This document shows, one piece after another, positions 1 to 5,299 of a stretch of 5,909 nucleotides of DNA. This stretch comes from JBHYDC01 sp051861205 (GTDB lineage Bacteria; Pseudomonadota; Alphaproteobacteria; Rhizobiales; Pleomorphomonadaceae). The first letter of the stretch is position 1; each line of letters begins with the position of its first letter. A program made the translations under genes and the position numbers. Below the pieces are notes generated by a model that saw only the letters and a program-made list of their open reading frames with translations, made no database searches and had not been told where the DNA came from. The DNA lies in assembly GCA_051861205.1 (NCBI GenBank), contig JBHYDC010000039.1, forward strand, positions 1 through 5,909, given 5' to 3'.

Positions 1-1
1 A

Positions 2-325
2 GCGGTCAGGCCACTGGCGACGCTGTCCGCCAACCGGCCGACGGCGCTTCCCGATGTCCCAACCGTCCGGGAACTCGGCTTCCCCAACATGGAGATGCAG
101 GGCTGGAACGGCTTTTTCGCGCCTGCCGCAACTCCTGATGACATCGTCAACAAACTGGAGGCCGGGGTGAAGCGGGCGATGCAGGAGCCCGAATTGCGGA
201 CGCGCCTCCTCGCCCTGGGTGCGGATCCGATCGGGTCGACGCCAGCCGAATTCCTCGCGGTCCTGCGTCGCCAGGTCGACGGCGTGCGCCCGCTCATCGC
301 CGAACTGAAGCTGGTGGTCCAGTAA
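2..325 (+). CDS. Bug/TctC-family tripartite tricarboxylate transporter substrate-binding protein, C-terminal part (5' end outside window)
   Basis: This is the last 107 residues of a periplasmic solute receptor; the frame is open from base 2 to the TAA at 323-325. Visible hallmarks of the Bug family are VRPLATLSANRPTALPDVPT followed by VRELGF, then GWNGFFAPAATP (the domain-2 segment before the long helix), and the closing pattern RLLALGADPIGSTPAEFLAVLR. Full Bug proteins are about 320 residues with a signal peptide, so roughly two thirds lie upstream. Family members bind carboxylates or other small organic acids, deliver them to TctAB-type membrane partners, or act as orphan receptors; the ligand cannot be read from this piece. 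No tctA or tctB gene is visible. The next gene rightward is convergent, so this is the last gene of its transcript. Family assignment is secure; substrate is unknown. Confidence 0.9.
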   Translation, partial: AVRPLATLSANRPTALPDVPTVRELGFPNMEMQGWNGFFAPAATPDDIVNKLEAGVKRAMQEPELRTRLLALGADPIGSTPAEFLAVLRRQVDGVRPLIAELKLVVQ

Positions 326-766
326 GCGTCAGCCCCCGCCCCGACGGCCGCTGCCGCGATGGTAGCAGCGGCCGGCCAGGGGCCAGGTCACGCATCGGAC
401 GGCAGCTCAGCCTTCATCTGCCAGGAAGGTCTGCCGGAGCGTCTCGGGCGGGGATGCGCAACTCCACCGTCCCGGCCCGCGTCATCGGACCGTCTGGACG
501 ACCGGGCGTATCACGCTCGATCCCGGCGCGCCCAGCATCATCCCCTGCAGGGCCGAGATGCCGTTCGACATTTTGCGACGATGATCAGAATGGAGTCGTC
601 TGCCTTGAAAGCCTGCTGCAGACCATGGCGAAGGAGGTGATTGCAGCCGACCCATGCGCAGTAGATACCATCACCCATGGGGCGACTTACGGCTTGGTGC
701 CCGACTTGGCCAGGCGCTCGATGGATCGGAGTTTGACCATTCGGGTGGATCCAAAACGTCGTCGAA
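326..766. other. Convergent intergenic region, 441 bp, no defensible gene
   Basis: This stretch separates the Bug gene (+) from the ATPase gene (-), tail to tail. It carries the hairpin at 345-374 and a perfect AAGGAGGTGAT string at 631-641. Short open frames exist on both strands, but none has a recognisable domain and several run into the ATPase gene on the opposite strand. The + frame around 574-730 has a faint protein-like look (see findings) and might be a decayed gene. I found no T-tailed hairpin that would end the leftward ABC transcript. A weak 6-bp pair TGGATC/GATCCA (722-727, 748-753) with a 20-base loop is not convincing. Confidence 0.6.
345..374 (+). terminator. GC-rich hairpin after the Bug gene, candidate terminator
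   Basis: A perfect 10-bp inverted repeat, CGGCCGCTGC (345-354) and GCAGCGGCCG (365-374), with a 10-base loop, begins 19 bases after the Bug stop codon. Position and stem strength suit transcript termination or 3'-end protection. There is no T-run after the right arm, so it is not a textbook intrinsic terminator and may act with Rho or only stabilise the mRNA end. Confidence 0.5.
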
Positions 767-1501
767 TCATAGAACTCTTTCCAAGAACGCTTTTGTCCTC
801 TCATGCGTTGGCGCAGAGAACAGTGTCTTTGGGTCCCCGTGCTCGACGATAATTCCTGAATCGGTGAAATAGACGTGGTCTGCGACGTCGCGGGCGAAAG
901 CCATTTCGTGGGTGACGATCAGACAGGTCATGCCCTCTTCGGCAAGTTCGCGAATGGTGACCAGGACCTCCTTGACGGTCTCCGGGTCCAGGGCCGCCGT
1001 CACCTCGTCGAACAACATCACTTCCGGCTGCATGCACAAGGAACGCGCGATGGCCACGCGCTGCTGTTGGCCGCCAGACAACTCGCCAGGAAAGGCTCCC
1101 TCCTTTCCCTCGAGGCGCACCTTCCTCATGAGCGCCCGTGCACGGACCTCGACCTCGGCCTTGTTCTGTTTCAACACCTGCACCGGTGCCATCATGACGT
1201 TCTGCAAGGCGGTGCGATGGGGAAAGAGGTTATACTGCTGAAACACCATGCCGACGCGCCGACGCAGCGCGATACGGTCAAGATTGGGCGCCCCGACATC
1301 GACCTCGCCGACATGAATCGACCCGCTATCAAATGCCACCAGTGCGTTGATGCAGCGGAGGATCGTGGACTTGCCGGACCCCGACGGGCCGATGATGCCG
1401 ATCGCTTCGCCCTTGTTGACGTCGAACGAAACACCCCTCAGGACCGGCGTGATGCCGAAGCTCTTGGTCAGGTCGCGGATGCGGATCAACGGCGCCGTCA
1501 T
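767..1501 (-). CDS. Polar amino-acid-type ABC transporter ATP-binding protein
   Basis: This is a 244-residue cytoplasmic ATPase that powers the importer encoded just upstream on the same strand. All ABC motifs are present: Walker A GPSGSGKST (residues 38-46), Q-loop FQQYNLFPH (87-95), signature LSGGQQQR (141-148), Walker B VMLFDE (161-166), D-loop ALD (170-172) and H-loop His198. The length and the FQQYNLFPH and DEVTAALDPE strings are typical of the GlnQ/HisP group serving polar amino-acid importers. The position after Walker B is V-T-A rather than the commoner P-T-S, a variation also known in active members. The ATG at 1501 overlaps the preceding permease stop as ATGA, with AGGTG five bases upstream, so translation is probably coupled. 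An in-frame ATG at 1558 would give 19 extra residues but lies deep inside the permease gene and is less likely. It is the last gene of the operon. Confidence 0.95.
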   Translation of the reverse strand: MTAPLIRIRDLTKSFGITPVLRGVSFDVNKGEAIGIIGPSGSGKSTILRCINALVAFDSGSIHVGEVDVGAPNLDRIALRRRVGMVFQQYNLFPHRTALQNVMMAPVQVLKQNKAEVEVRARALMRKVRLEGKEGAFPGELSGGQQQRVAIARSLCMQPEVMLFDEVTAALDPETVKEVLVTIRELAEEGMTCLIVTHEMAFARDVADHVYFTDSGIIVEHGDPKTLFSAPTHERTKAFLERVL

Positions 1502-2376
1502 GTGGTCACCTGGTGGCGCCGCTCGAGCGCTTGGGTCACGCGCGCGATTGGGTAGCAATAGAGAAAGAAGGCGAAGAGCAGCGCCCCATACATCGGGATC
1601 AAGAGGTCGCCCCGCCGCTCAGCGTTGAGCGCACCGCGCGTGAGCGCCATGGCCTCCTCCACACCAACGATCGAGGCGAGCGGCGTCGACATGATCAGAA
1701 TGGCGTAAAGGTTCATCCAGGGCGGCAGCATGCGCTTGACGCATTGCGGCAAGATGATCTCGCGAAGGGTCTGTCCGCGTGAATAGCCGAGACTTTCGGC
1801 AGCCTCCCATTGGCCCCGGGGGATCGACTGCACCGCGCCGCGCACGATTTCGGAGACGTTTGCCATGACCGGAAGCGTCAGGCCGACGGTCGCCCGCAGC
1901 CAGTTCGGAACATCGAAGGTCATGCCGAACACGGTGACGCGGAACGGCAGCACCAAGATGCAATAGAACAACAGTACCAGCCACGGGGCGTTGCGGAAAA
2001 ACTGGGTCAGTGCCCATGATCCGACGCGCACGGGCGGCATGAGCGAAATCTGCGCCAAGCCTAGCATCATGCCGAGGATCGTTCCCGCGCCCATGGCGAT
2101 GAACGAGATTGCGATGTTCAGCGCAAACCCGCGCGAAATCAGAGGCATCCACTTGAGGATCGCATCGATCGCGCTTTCCCGACCGGCGGTCAGCGCTTGC
2201 GCCTCGGCGACGCCCGCCCAGAGCACAAGGAGCGCGGCACAAGCCACAATCCAGCGCCCAGGAAGACGAACAAGGGGAAGACCATAGCGGCGCTCATTGT
2301 CTGATCGCCGGGTTAGGTGCTCGGCGAGCGGCAGAAGGACGGGAAACGTCCGGTTGTCGAGAACGCCACGCTTCAT
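1498..2376 (-). CDS. Amino-acid ABC transporter permease 2 (HisM/GlnP type, long N-terminus)
   Basis: This is a 292-residue inner-membrane permease, presumably half of a heterodimeric channel with the permease encoded upstream. The cytoplasmic coupling (EAA) loop is clear: EAAESLGYSRGQTLREIILP (191-210). FFRNAPW (126-132) is the conserved segment before the central helices. Hydrophobic segments lie near 42-60, 84-110, 131-148, 163-178, 222-240 and 259-279. The first 40 residues are charged and probably cytoplasmic, and the segment at 42-60 is an extra N-terminal helix compared with the shortest family members. I chose the ATG at 2376 because it overlaps the upstream permease stop as ATGA (2373-2376) and has AGGA eight bases before it. 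An ATG at 2427 would add 17 residues inside the neighbour and is less likely. It overlaps the ATPase gene by four bases at its 3' end. Confidence 0.93.
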   Translation of the reverse strand: MKRGVLDNRTFPVLLPLAEHLTRRSDNERRYGLPLVRLPGRWIVACAALLVLWAGVAEAQALTAGRESAIDAILKWMPLISRGFALNIAISFIAMGAGTILGMMLGLAQISLMPPVRVGSWALTQFFRNAPWLVLLFYCILVLPFRVTVFGMTFDVPNWLRATVGLTLPVMANVSEIVRGAVQSIPRGQWEAAESLGYSRGQTLREIILPQCVKRMLPPWMNLYAILIMSTPLASIVGVEEAMALTRGALNAERRGDLLIPMYGALLFAFFLYCYPIARVTQALERRHQVTT

Positions 2377-3119
2377 GCGCCATATCCTGGCATGCGCATG
2401 GCCTTTTCCCACCGATGCATCATCCATACGAGAAGGCTGACGAGGCCAATGTACAAAATAAGCAAAACATTCATCATTTCAACGACATTGAGTGTATCAG
2501 ACCAAATCTGATTGGCAACATAAAGCATTTCGGGGACGCCAATCGCATAGGCCAGCGTTGTTGTCTTGATGAGATTGACGAGATTGTTATTGAGCGAGGG
2601 CAGACATATGCGGAAGGCAAGCGGCAGAATAATAAAAATATAGGCCTTCAGCTTGGAATAGCCGAGGCTTTCGGCGGCCTCGACGGTCGCTCGCGGTATT
2701 GCCTCGATTCCTGAGCGAAAGATTTCGACGTTGAAGGCACCAGCGAAAAACGAGAGCGCCACGAGCGCCCAAACGAAACTGGATACGATCGGAACATCCA
2801 TGCCGATGTCATCGCGTGCCGTCGGCGTGATCGCACCGAGGGCGAAGAAGAAGAAGTACATCTGCACGAGTGGAGGTGTGTTGCGGAAAAAGGCGATGTA
2901 GCCGTTGATCAGCCAGCGCAACGGCGCAAACCGCATCGATTGCACGAAAGCGCCCGCGATGCCGATGATGACCGAGAACAGGACCGAAATGCCGGCAAGC
3001 TGCACCGTCACCCAGAATGCCGACCAGAAACGGCGCGCGTCGAAGGCGTCGTGAAAAATCGAGAAATTCCACCCGGTCGTAGCGTTAAGCGTCCGGAAGA
3101 AGTCGGCAACGACGTCCAA
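2373..3119 (-). CDS. Amino-acid ABC transporter permease 1 (HisQ/GlnP type), TTG start
   Basis: This is a 248-residue inner-membrane permease. The conserved FFRNTPPLVQ (77-86) and the EAA coupling loop EAAESLGYSKLKAYIFIILP (147-166) identify the polar amino-acid permease family. The late segment LPSLNNNLVNLIKTTTLAYA (173-192) is also typical. Hydrophobic helices lie near 35-60, 87-98, 112-130, 158-172, 182-197 and 216-234. No ATG exists between the in-frame upstream stop and the conserved core, so the TTG at 3119 is the best start; GGGAAGGG ends nine bases before it. A TTG start, 70 bp after the binding-protein gene, would lower permease output relative to the receptor, which suits ABC importers. 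The 3' half (about 2451-2650) is only about 42% GC by my count, far below its neighbours. The stop overlaps the next permease start (ATGA). Confidence 0.93.
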   Translation of the reverse strand: MDVVADFFRTLNATTGWNFSIFHDAFDARRFWSAFWVTVQLAGISVLFSVIIGIAGAFVQSMRFAPLRWLINGYIAFFRNTPPLVQMYFFFFALGAITPTARDDIGMDVPIVSSFVWALVALSFFAGAFNVEIFRSGIEAIPRATVEAAESLGYSKLKAYIFIILPLAFRICLPSLNNNLVNLIKTTTLAYAIGVPEMLYVANQIWSDTLNVVEMMNVLLILYIGLVSLLVWMMHRWEKAMRMPGYGA

Positions 3120-3189
3120 GCGCTTAAGCCCTTCCCAACAGCTGGTACCCGAAAGTCGCCGTCTACCGTACGAACCTCACTGGTGGCCG

Positions 3190-4065
3190 TCAGTTGGCGG
3201 CGATGTGGTCCTTCAGCGCCTCGTGCATGCGGCGCAGGAACGGGCTTTCCGAAATGCCCGCATCCTTCTCCCAGCGCAACAACTGGCCAGAGCGATGCCA
3301 GTTGGCGACCATGCCGGCCATGAACCGTCCCCAGGGACCTTCAAGATCGTTGAGACGCACCGCCAAGCCCCAGGGCGTGTCGTTCTGCGAGCGGAGCGGT
3401 TGATGGTATTCGCGCCACCGGTCCGAAGCGAGCATGACGGCGATCAGGTTGTCGTCGTAGATCCAGCCGACGCAGCGGCGCTGCTCGAGTGCGGTCTCGA
3501 CCTCGGCGATACCAGTAAAGGCGACGATCTCCGCCCCGAAGCGCTCGGTCGCCGGGCGATTGTACCAGGCACCTTGGATGGCGCAGAGCTGGCGTCCACG
3601 CAGTTGGCTCCAGTCGGAGATCGCCACCGAACGCGGCATGATCACATTGAAGCCCGAGGAATAGTAGTTCGGGTGCACGATGCCGACGATACGCCTGCGG
3701 TCGGCGACATCCGACATGGTGGCGATCATCAGATCGGTCTGGCCTTGGGCCAAGAACTGCATGCGGTTGGCGGCGACGACCGGTACGAATTCGGCGCGCA
3801 CGCCCAGGGTGCGGGCGACGTCGCGCACCATTTCGATTTCCAAACCAACGAACTCGCCGGCCGGGTTGCGGAAGCCCCAGGGGCGGTAGTCCGCGCGGAC
3901 ACCAACTCGCAGGACGCCCTCCCGGACGATCTTGGCCAGAGTGTTTTCGGTCGGGGCCGCAGCTGGCGCCGGTGCCGCAGTTTGGGCGAAAGCCGCCCCA
4001 AACGACATCGTCATGGCGAGAGTGGACGCGGCCAAGGCCCGCCTGGTGACACGCATGAGGCTCAT
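3190..4065 (-). CDS. Periplasmic amino-acid-type substrate-binding protein of the ABC importer
   Basis: This is a 291-residue solute receptor of the SBP_bac_3 (PBP2) family. A signal peptide is clear: MSLMRVTRRA then a hydrophobic Ala-rich stretch to AFA (25-27), with likely cleavage before Gln28. An Ala/Pro-rich linker (28-38) follows, then the two-lobe binding domain (about 43-275). Family features seen are LRVGVRADYRPWGF (52-65), FVGLEIEMVRDVARTLG (72-88), the DLMIATM segment (111-117) with the Arg-rich helix after it, and WIYDD (201-205) near the second hinge. The aromatic RPWGF replaces the commoner PPF(S/E)F pattern in the first ligand loop. The ATG at 4065 is chosen because GGGAG lies nine bases upstream and it gives a complete signal peptide; a longer frame from 4128 would spoil the signal. 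It is first in the operon. Ligand unknown; sarcosine, dimethylglycine or a related amino compound is suggested only by the neighbouring soxB. Confidence 0.92.
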   Translation of the reverse strand: MSLMRVTRRALAASTLAMTMSFGAAFAQTAAPAPAAAPTENTLAKIVREGVLRVGVRADYRPWGFRNPAGEFVGLEIEMVRDVARTLGVRAEFVPVVAANRMQFLAQGQTDLMIATMSDVADRRRIVGIVHPNYYSSGFNVIMPRSVAISDWSQLRGRQLCAIQGAWYNRPATERFGAEIVAFTGIAEVETALEQRRCVGWIYDDNLIAVMLASDRWREYHQPLRSQNDTPWGLAVRLNDLEGPWGRFMAGMVANWHRSGQLLRWEKDAGISESPFLRRMHEALKDHIAAN

Positions 4066-4093
4066 GGGGCAGTTCTCCCGAAGTTGAAGCGCG

Positions 4094-4099
4094 ATCTTA
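4094..4099 (-). promoter_or_regulatory. Possible -10 element for the ABC operon
   Basis: On the minus strand TAAGAT (4 of 6 matches to TATAAT, including the key second A and last T) lies 28 bases before the binding-protein ATG, giving a plausible short leader with the GGGAG site inside it. No good -35 hexamer sits 16-18 bases further upstream (best is ATGAAC), as expected for an activator-dependent promoter, or if this match is chance. Confidence 0.3.
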
Positions 4100-4152
4100 G
4101 GTGCGAACCCGCACGGTTCATGCAGCATGGATCATCGCGCGAAGGCGGCTGC

Positions 4153-4160
4153 GCACGTGC
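4153..4160. promoter_or_regulatory. Palindrome GCACGTGC, candidate operator
   Basis: This is a perfect 8-bp palindrome with CACGTG at its centre, 87 bases upstream of the binding-protein ATG and 21 bases after the regulator gene. It is the only other CACGTG in the window besides 5258-5263. The distance upstream would suit an activator site for the ABC operon. Confidence 0.3.
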
Positions 4161-4181
4161 CTCATAGCGACGGTTCCTTGC

Positions 4182-5231
4182 TTAACCGCGACGCCGCTCG
4201 TGCGCCGGCGCAAATCCGAAACGGGACTTGTAAGCGCGGGAAAAATGTGGCGCCGAAACAAAACCGCAGGCAAAGGCGATCTCGATGACCGGCATGGAGG
4301 TCTGGGTTACGAGGTTGCGGGCACGCTCCAGCCGCAGTTCCAGATAGTGGACGCTGAGGGTTCGGCCGAGATGGGCGCGAAACAGACGCTCGAGCTGGCG
4401 TAAGGAGACGCCGGCGGCTTCGGCTAAAGCAGACCGCCCGAGCGGCTCTTCGAGAGACTTCTCCATCCGCTCAAGGGTCGCAAGCACGGTCGGGTTCGCG
4501 ACGTCGTAGCGCTCGCGCAGGGTCATGCGCTGCGGCGCAGCGGACTGGCGCATCTGGGTGTGCAAGAACCATTCGCCAACCGCATGAGACAGTCCGCGAC
4601 CGTGTTCGGCTGCGATCAGCGCCGCCATCATGTCGAGCGCTGCAGTCCCACCTGACGAGGTGAAGCGATTGCGATCGATCTCGAAGAGGTTGCGGGTAAT
4701 GTTCAGCCTCGGAAACTCTTCGCGCAGGGCTGGCTCGTACTCCCAGTGCAGCGTCGCCCGGTAGCCTGTAAGAAGCCCTGCACGCGCCAAGAGAAACGGC
4801 CCGCCCGAAATGCCGCCGATGCGGATACCGCGGTGCGCTTTCGCGCGCAGCCAGGCCAATGTCGCCGGATCATGGAACAGCGTGGGATTGCCGCCAGCGC
4901 AAACGAACAGGTCATCCACATCAAGCGGGACTTCGAGCCCATGGTCGGGCACGATCGCCAGCCCGTTGGAGGCGATCACCGGCCGACCGTCCGGAGAGAC
5001 ATGGGTCCAAGCGTAGAGCGTCTCGCCGGCAAGCGTATTGGCCGCGCGATAGGGCTCCATCGCGCAGGAATAGGCGATCATCGCAAAATCCGGCACGAGG
5101 AGGAAACCGATCCGACGATGGCGCGCACCGGCGCCGGGCTTCAGCGTCACGCGACCACCTGGCCATCGCCTGGGGTCAGGCGGGCCGGACAGTTCGTCGC
5201 TTGGAGGCAGATGCGTGTCGGTTGAAGGCAT
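4182..5231 (-). CDS. GlxA-like transcriptional regulator (DJ-1/PfpI domain plus AraC HTH), GbdR/SouR type
   Basis: This is a 349-residue cytoplasmic regulator. Residues 40-208 form a DJ-1/PfpI (class I amidotransferase-like) domain beginning IGFLLVPDFAMIAYSCAMEP. The nucleophile elbow reads GISGGPF (140-146), with Ser142 where catalytic relatives carry Cys, so it is a sensor rather than an enzyme. Next come LHWEYEPALREEFP (161-174) and TSSGGTAALDMM (191-202), both characteristic of this regulator group. Residues 248-346 are the AraC double helix-turn-helix: LAEAAGVSLRQLERLFRAHL in the first unit and VIEIAFACGFVSAPHFSRAY in the second, ending at FGFAP. Relatives such as GbdR and SouR activate betaine and sarcosine catabolic genes, which fits the divergent soxB. 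The ATG at 5231 has GAGGA 11 bases upstream. A GTG at 5150 (residue 28), with AGGTGG close by, is a real alternative because the first 38 residues are Pro-rich and not part of the domain. Confidence 0.9.
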   Translation of the reverse strand: MPSTDTHLPPSDELSGPPDPRRWPGGRVTLKPGAGARHRRIGFLLVPDFAMIAYSCAMEPYRAANTLAGETLYAWTHVSPDGRPVIASNGLAIVPDHGLEVPLDVDDLFVCAGGNPTLFHDPATLAWLRAKAHRGIRIGGISGGPFLLARAGLLTGYRATLHWEYEPALREEFPRLNITRNLFEIDRNRFTSSGGTAALDMMAALIAAEHGRGLSHAVGEWFLHTQMRQSAAPQRMTLRERYDVANPTVLATLERMEKSLEEPLGRSALAEAAGVSLRQLERLFRAHLGRTLSVHYLELRLERARNLVTQTSMPVIEIAFACGFVSAPHFSRAYKSRFGFAPAHERRRG

Positions 5232-5299
5232 GTGTAACGCGATCCTCGTGGCAAGGTCACGTGTCCGTCAACCCGCCATGCCGGTTCATACCCCTCACG
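5232..5299. promoter_or_regulatory. Divergent promoter region between the GlxA-like regulator and soxB
   Basis: These 68 bp must hold the soxB promoter and, if the ATG at 5231 is right, the regulator promoter too. On the minus strand TTGACG (5266-5271) is a good -35 match reading toward the regulator, with only a poor -10 (GAGGAT) 19 bases on. The near-palindrome GGTCACGTGTCC (5255-5266) abuts it, so a bound protein there would touch both promoters. I see no good sigma-70 pair reading toward soxB, which suits an activated promoter. Confidence 0.55.
5255..5266. promoter_or_regulatory. Imperfect palindrome GGTCACGTGTCC, candidate operator
   Basis: Ten of twelve bases obey two-fold symmetry around CACGTG, and only the T/T pair next to the core breaks it. 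It lies 24 bases upstream of the regulator ATG and 33 bases upstream of the soxB ATG. The same CACGTG core recurs at 4154-4159 in the other intergenic region and nowhere else in the window by eye. The binding protein is unknown. Confidence 0.35.

Larger units (their letters stand above)
4066..4181 (-). promoter_or_regulatory. Upstream region of the ABC operon with candidate operators
   Basis: This 116-bp gap between the regulator stop and the binding-protein start is the only place for an operon promoter, unless the operon is read through from the regulator. It contains an 11-bp dyad CATGCAGCATG (4119-4129), an 8-bp palindrome GCACGTGC (4153-4160), and the direct repeat ACGGTTC at 4113-4119 and 4170-4176. 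AraC-type proteins usually bind direct repeats, so the last pair is the more family-typical candidate. No strong terminator hairpin follows the regulator, so some read-through is possible. Confidence 0.45.

Noticed and set aside
359..640. Small + strand frame right after the Bug gene
   Set aside because: It begins inside the loop of the 345-374 hairpin, has Arg/Pro-rich random-looking sequence and no ribosome site.
722..753. TGGATC/GATCCA stem as terminator of the ABC operon
   Set aside because: Only six pairs with a 20-base loop and no T-run on the minus strand.
538..804. 88-residue minus-strand frame downstream of and overlapping the ATPase
   Set aside because: It begins inside the ATPase in another frame, has no recognisable domain, and its only appeal is position.
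875..1555. 226-residue open frame on the + strand opposite the ATPase
   Set aside because: The minus strand has every ABC ATPase motif in order; the + frame has no family feature.
3205..4167. Long 320-residue open frame on the + strand opposite the binding-protein gene
   Set aside because: It is a high-GC antisense shadow: low-complexity, Arg/Gly/Asp-rich with no domain. The minus strand carries a clear signal peptide and SBP motifs.
4114..5289. CGGTTCAT shared by both intergenic regions (4114-4121 and 5282-5289)
   Set aside because: The same 8-mer also occurs in reverse complement inside the binding-protein gene (3320-3327), so it is not specific to the control regions.
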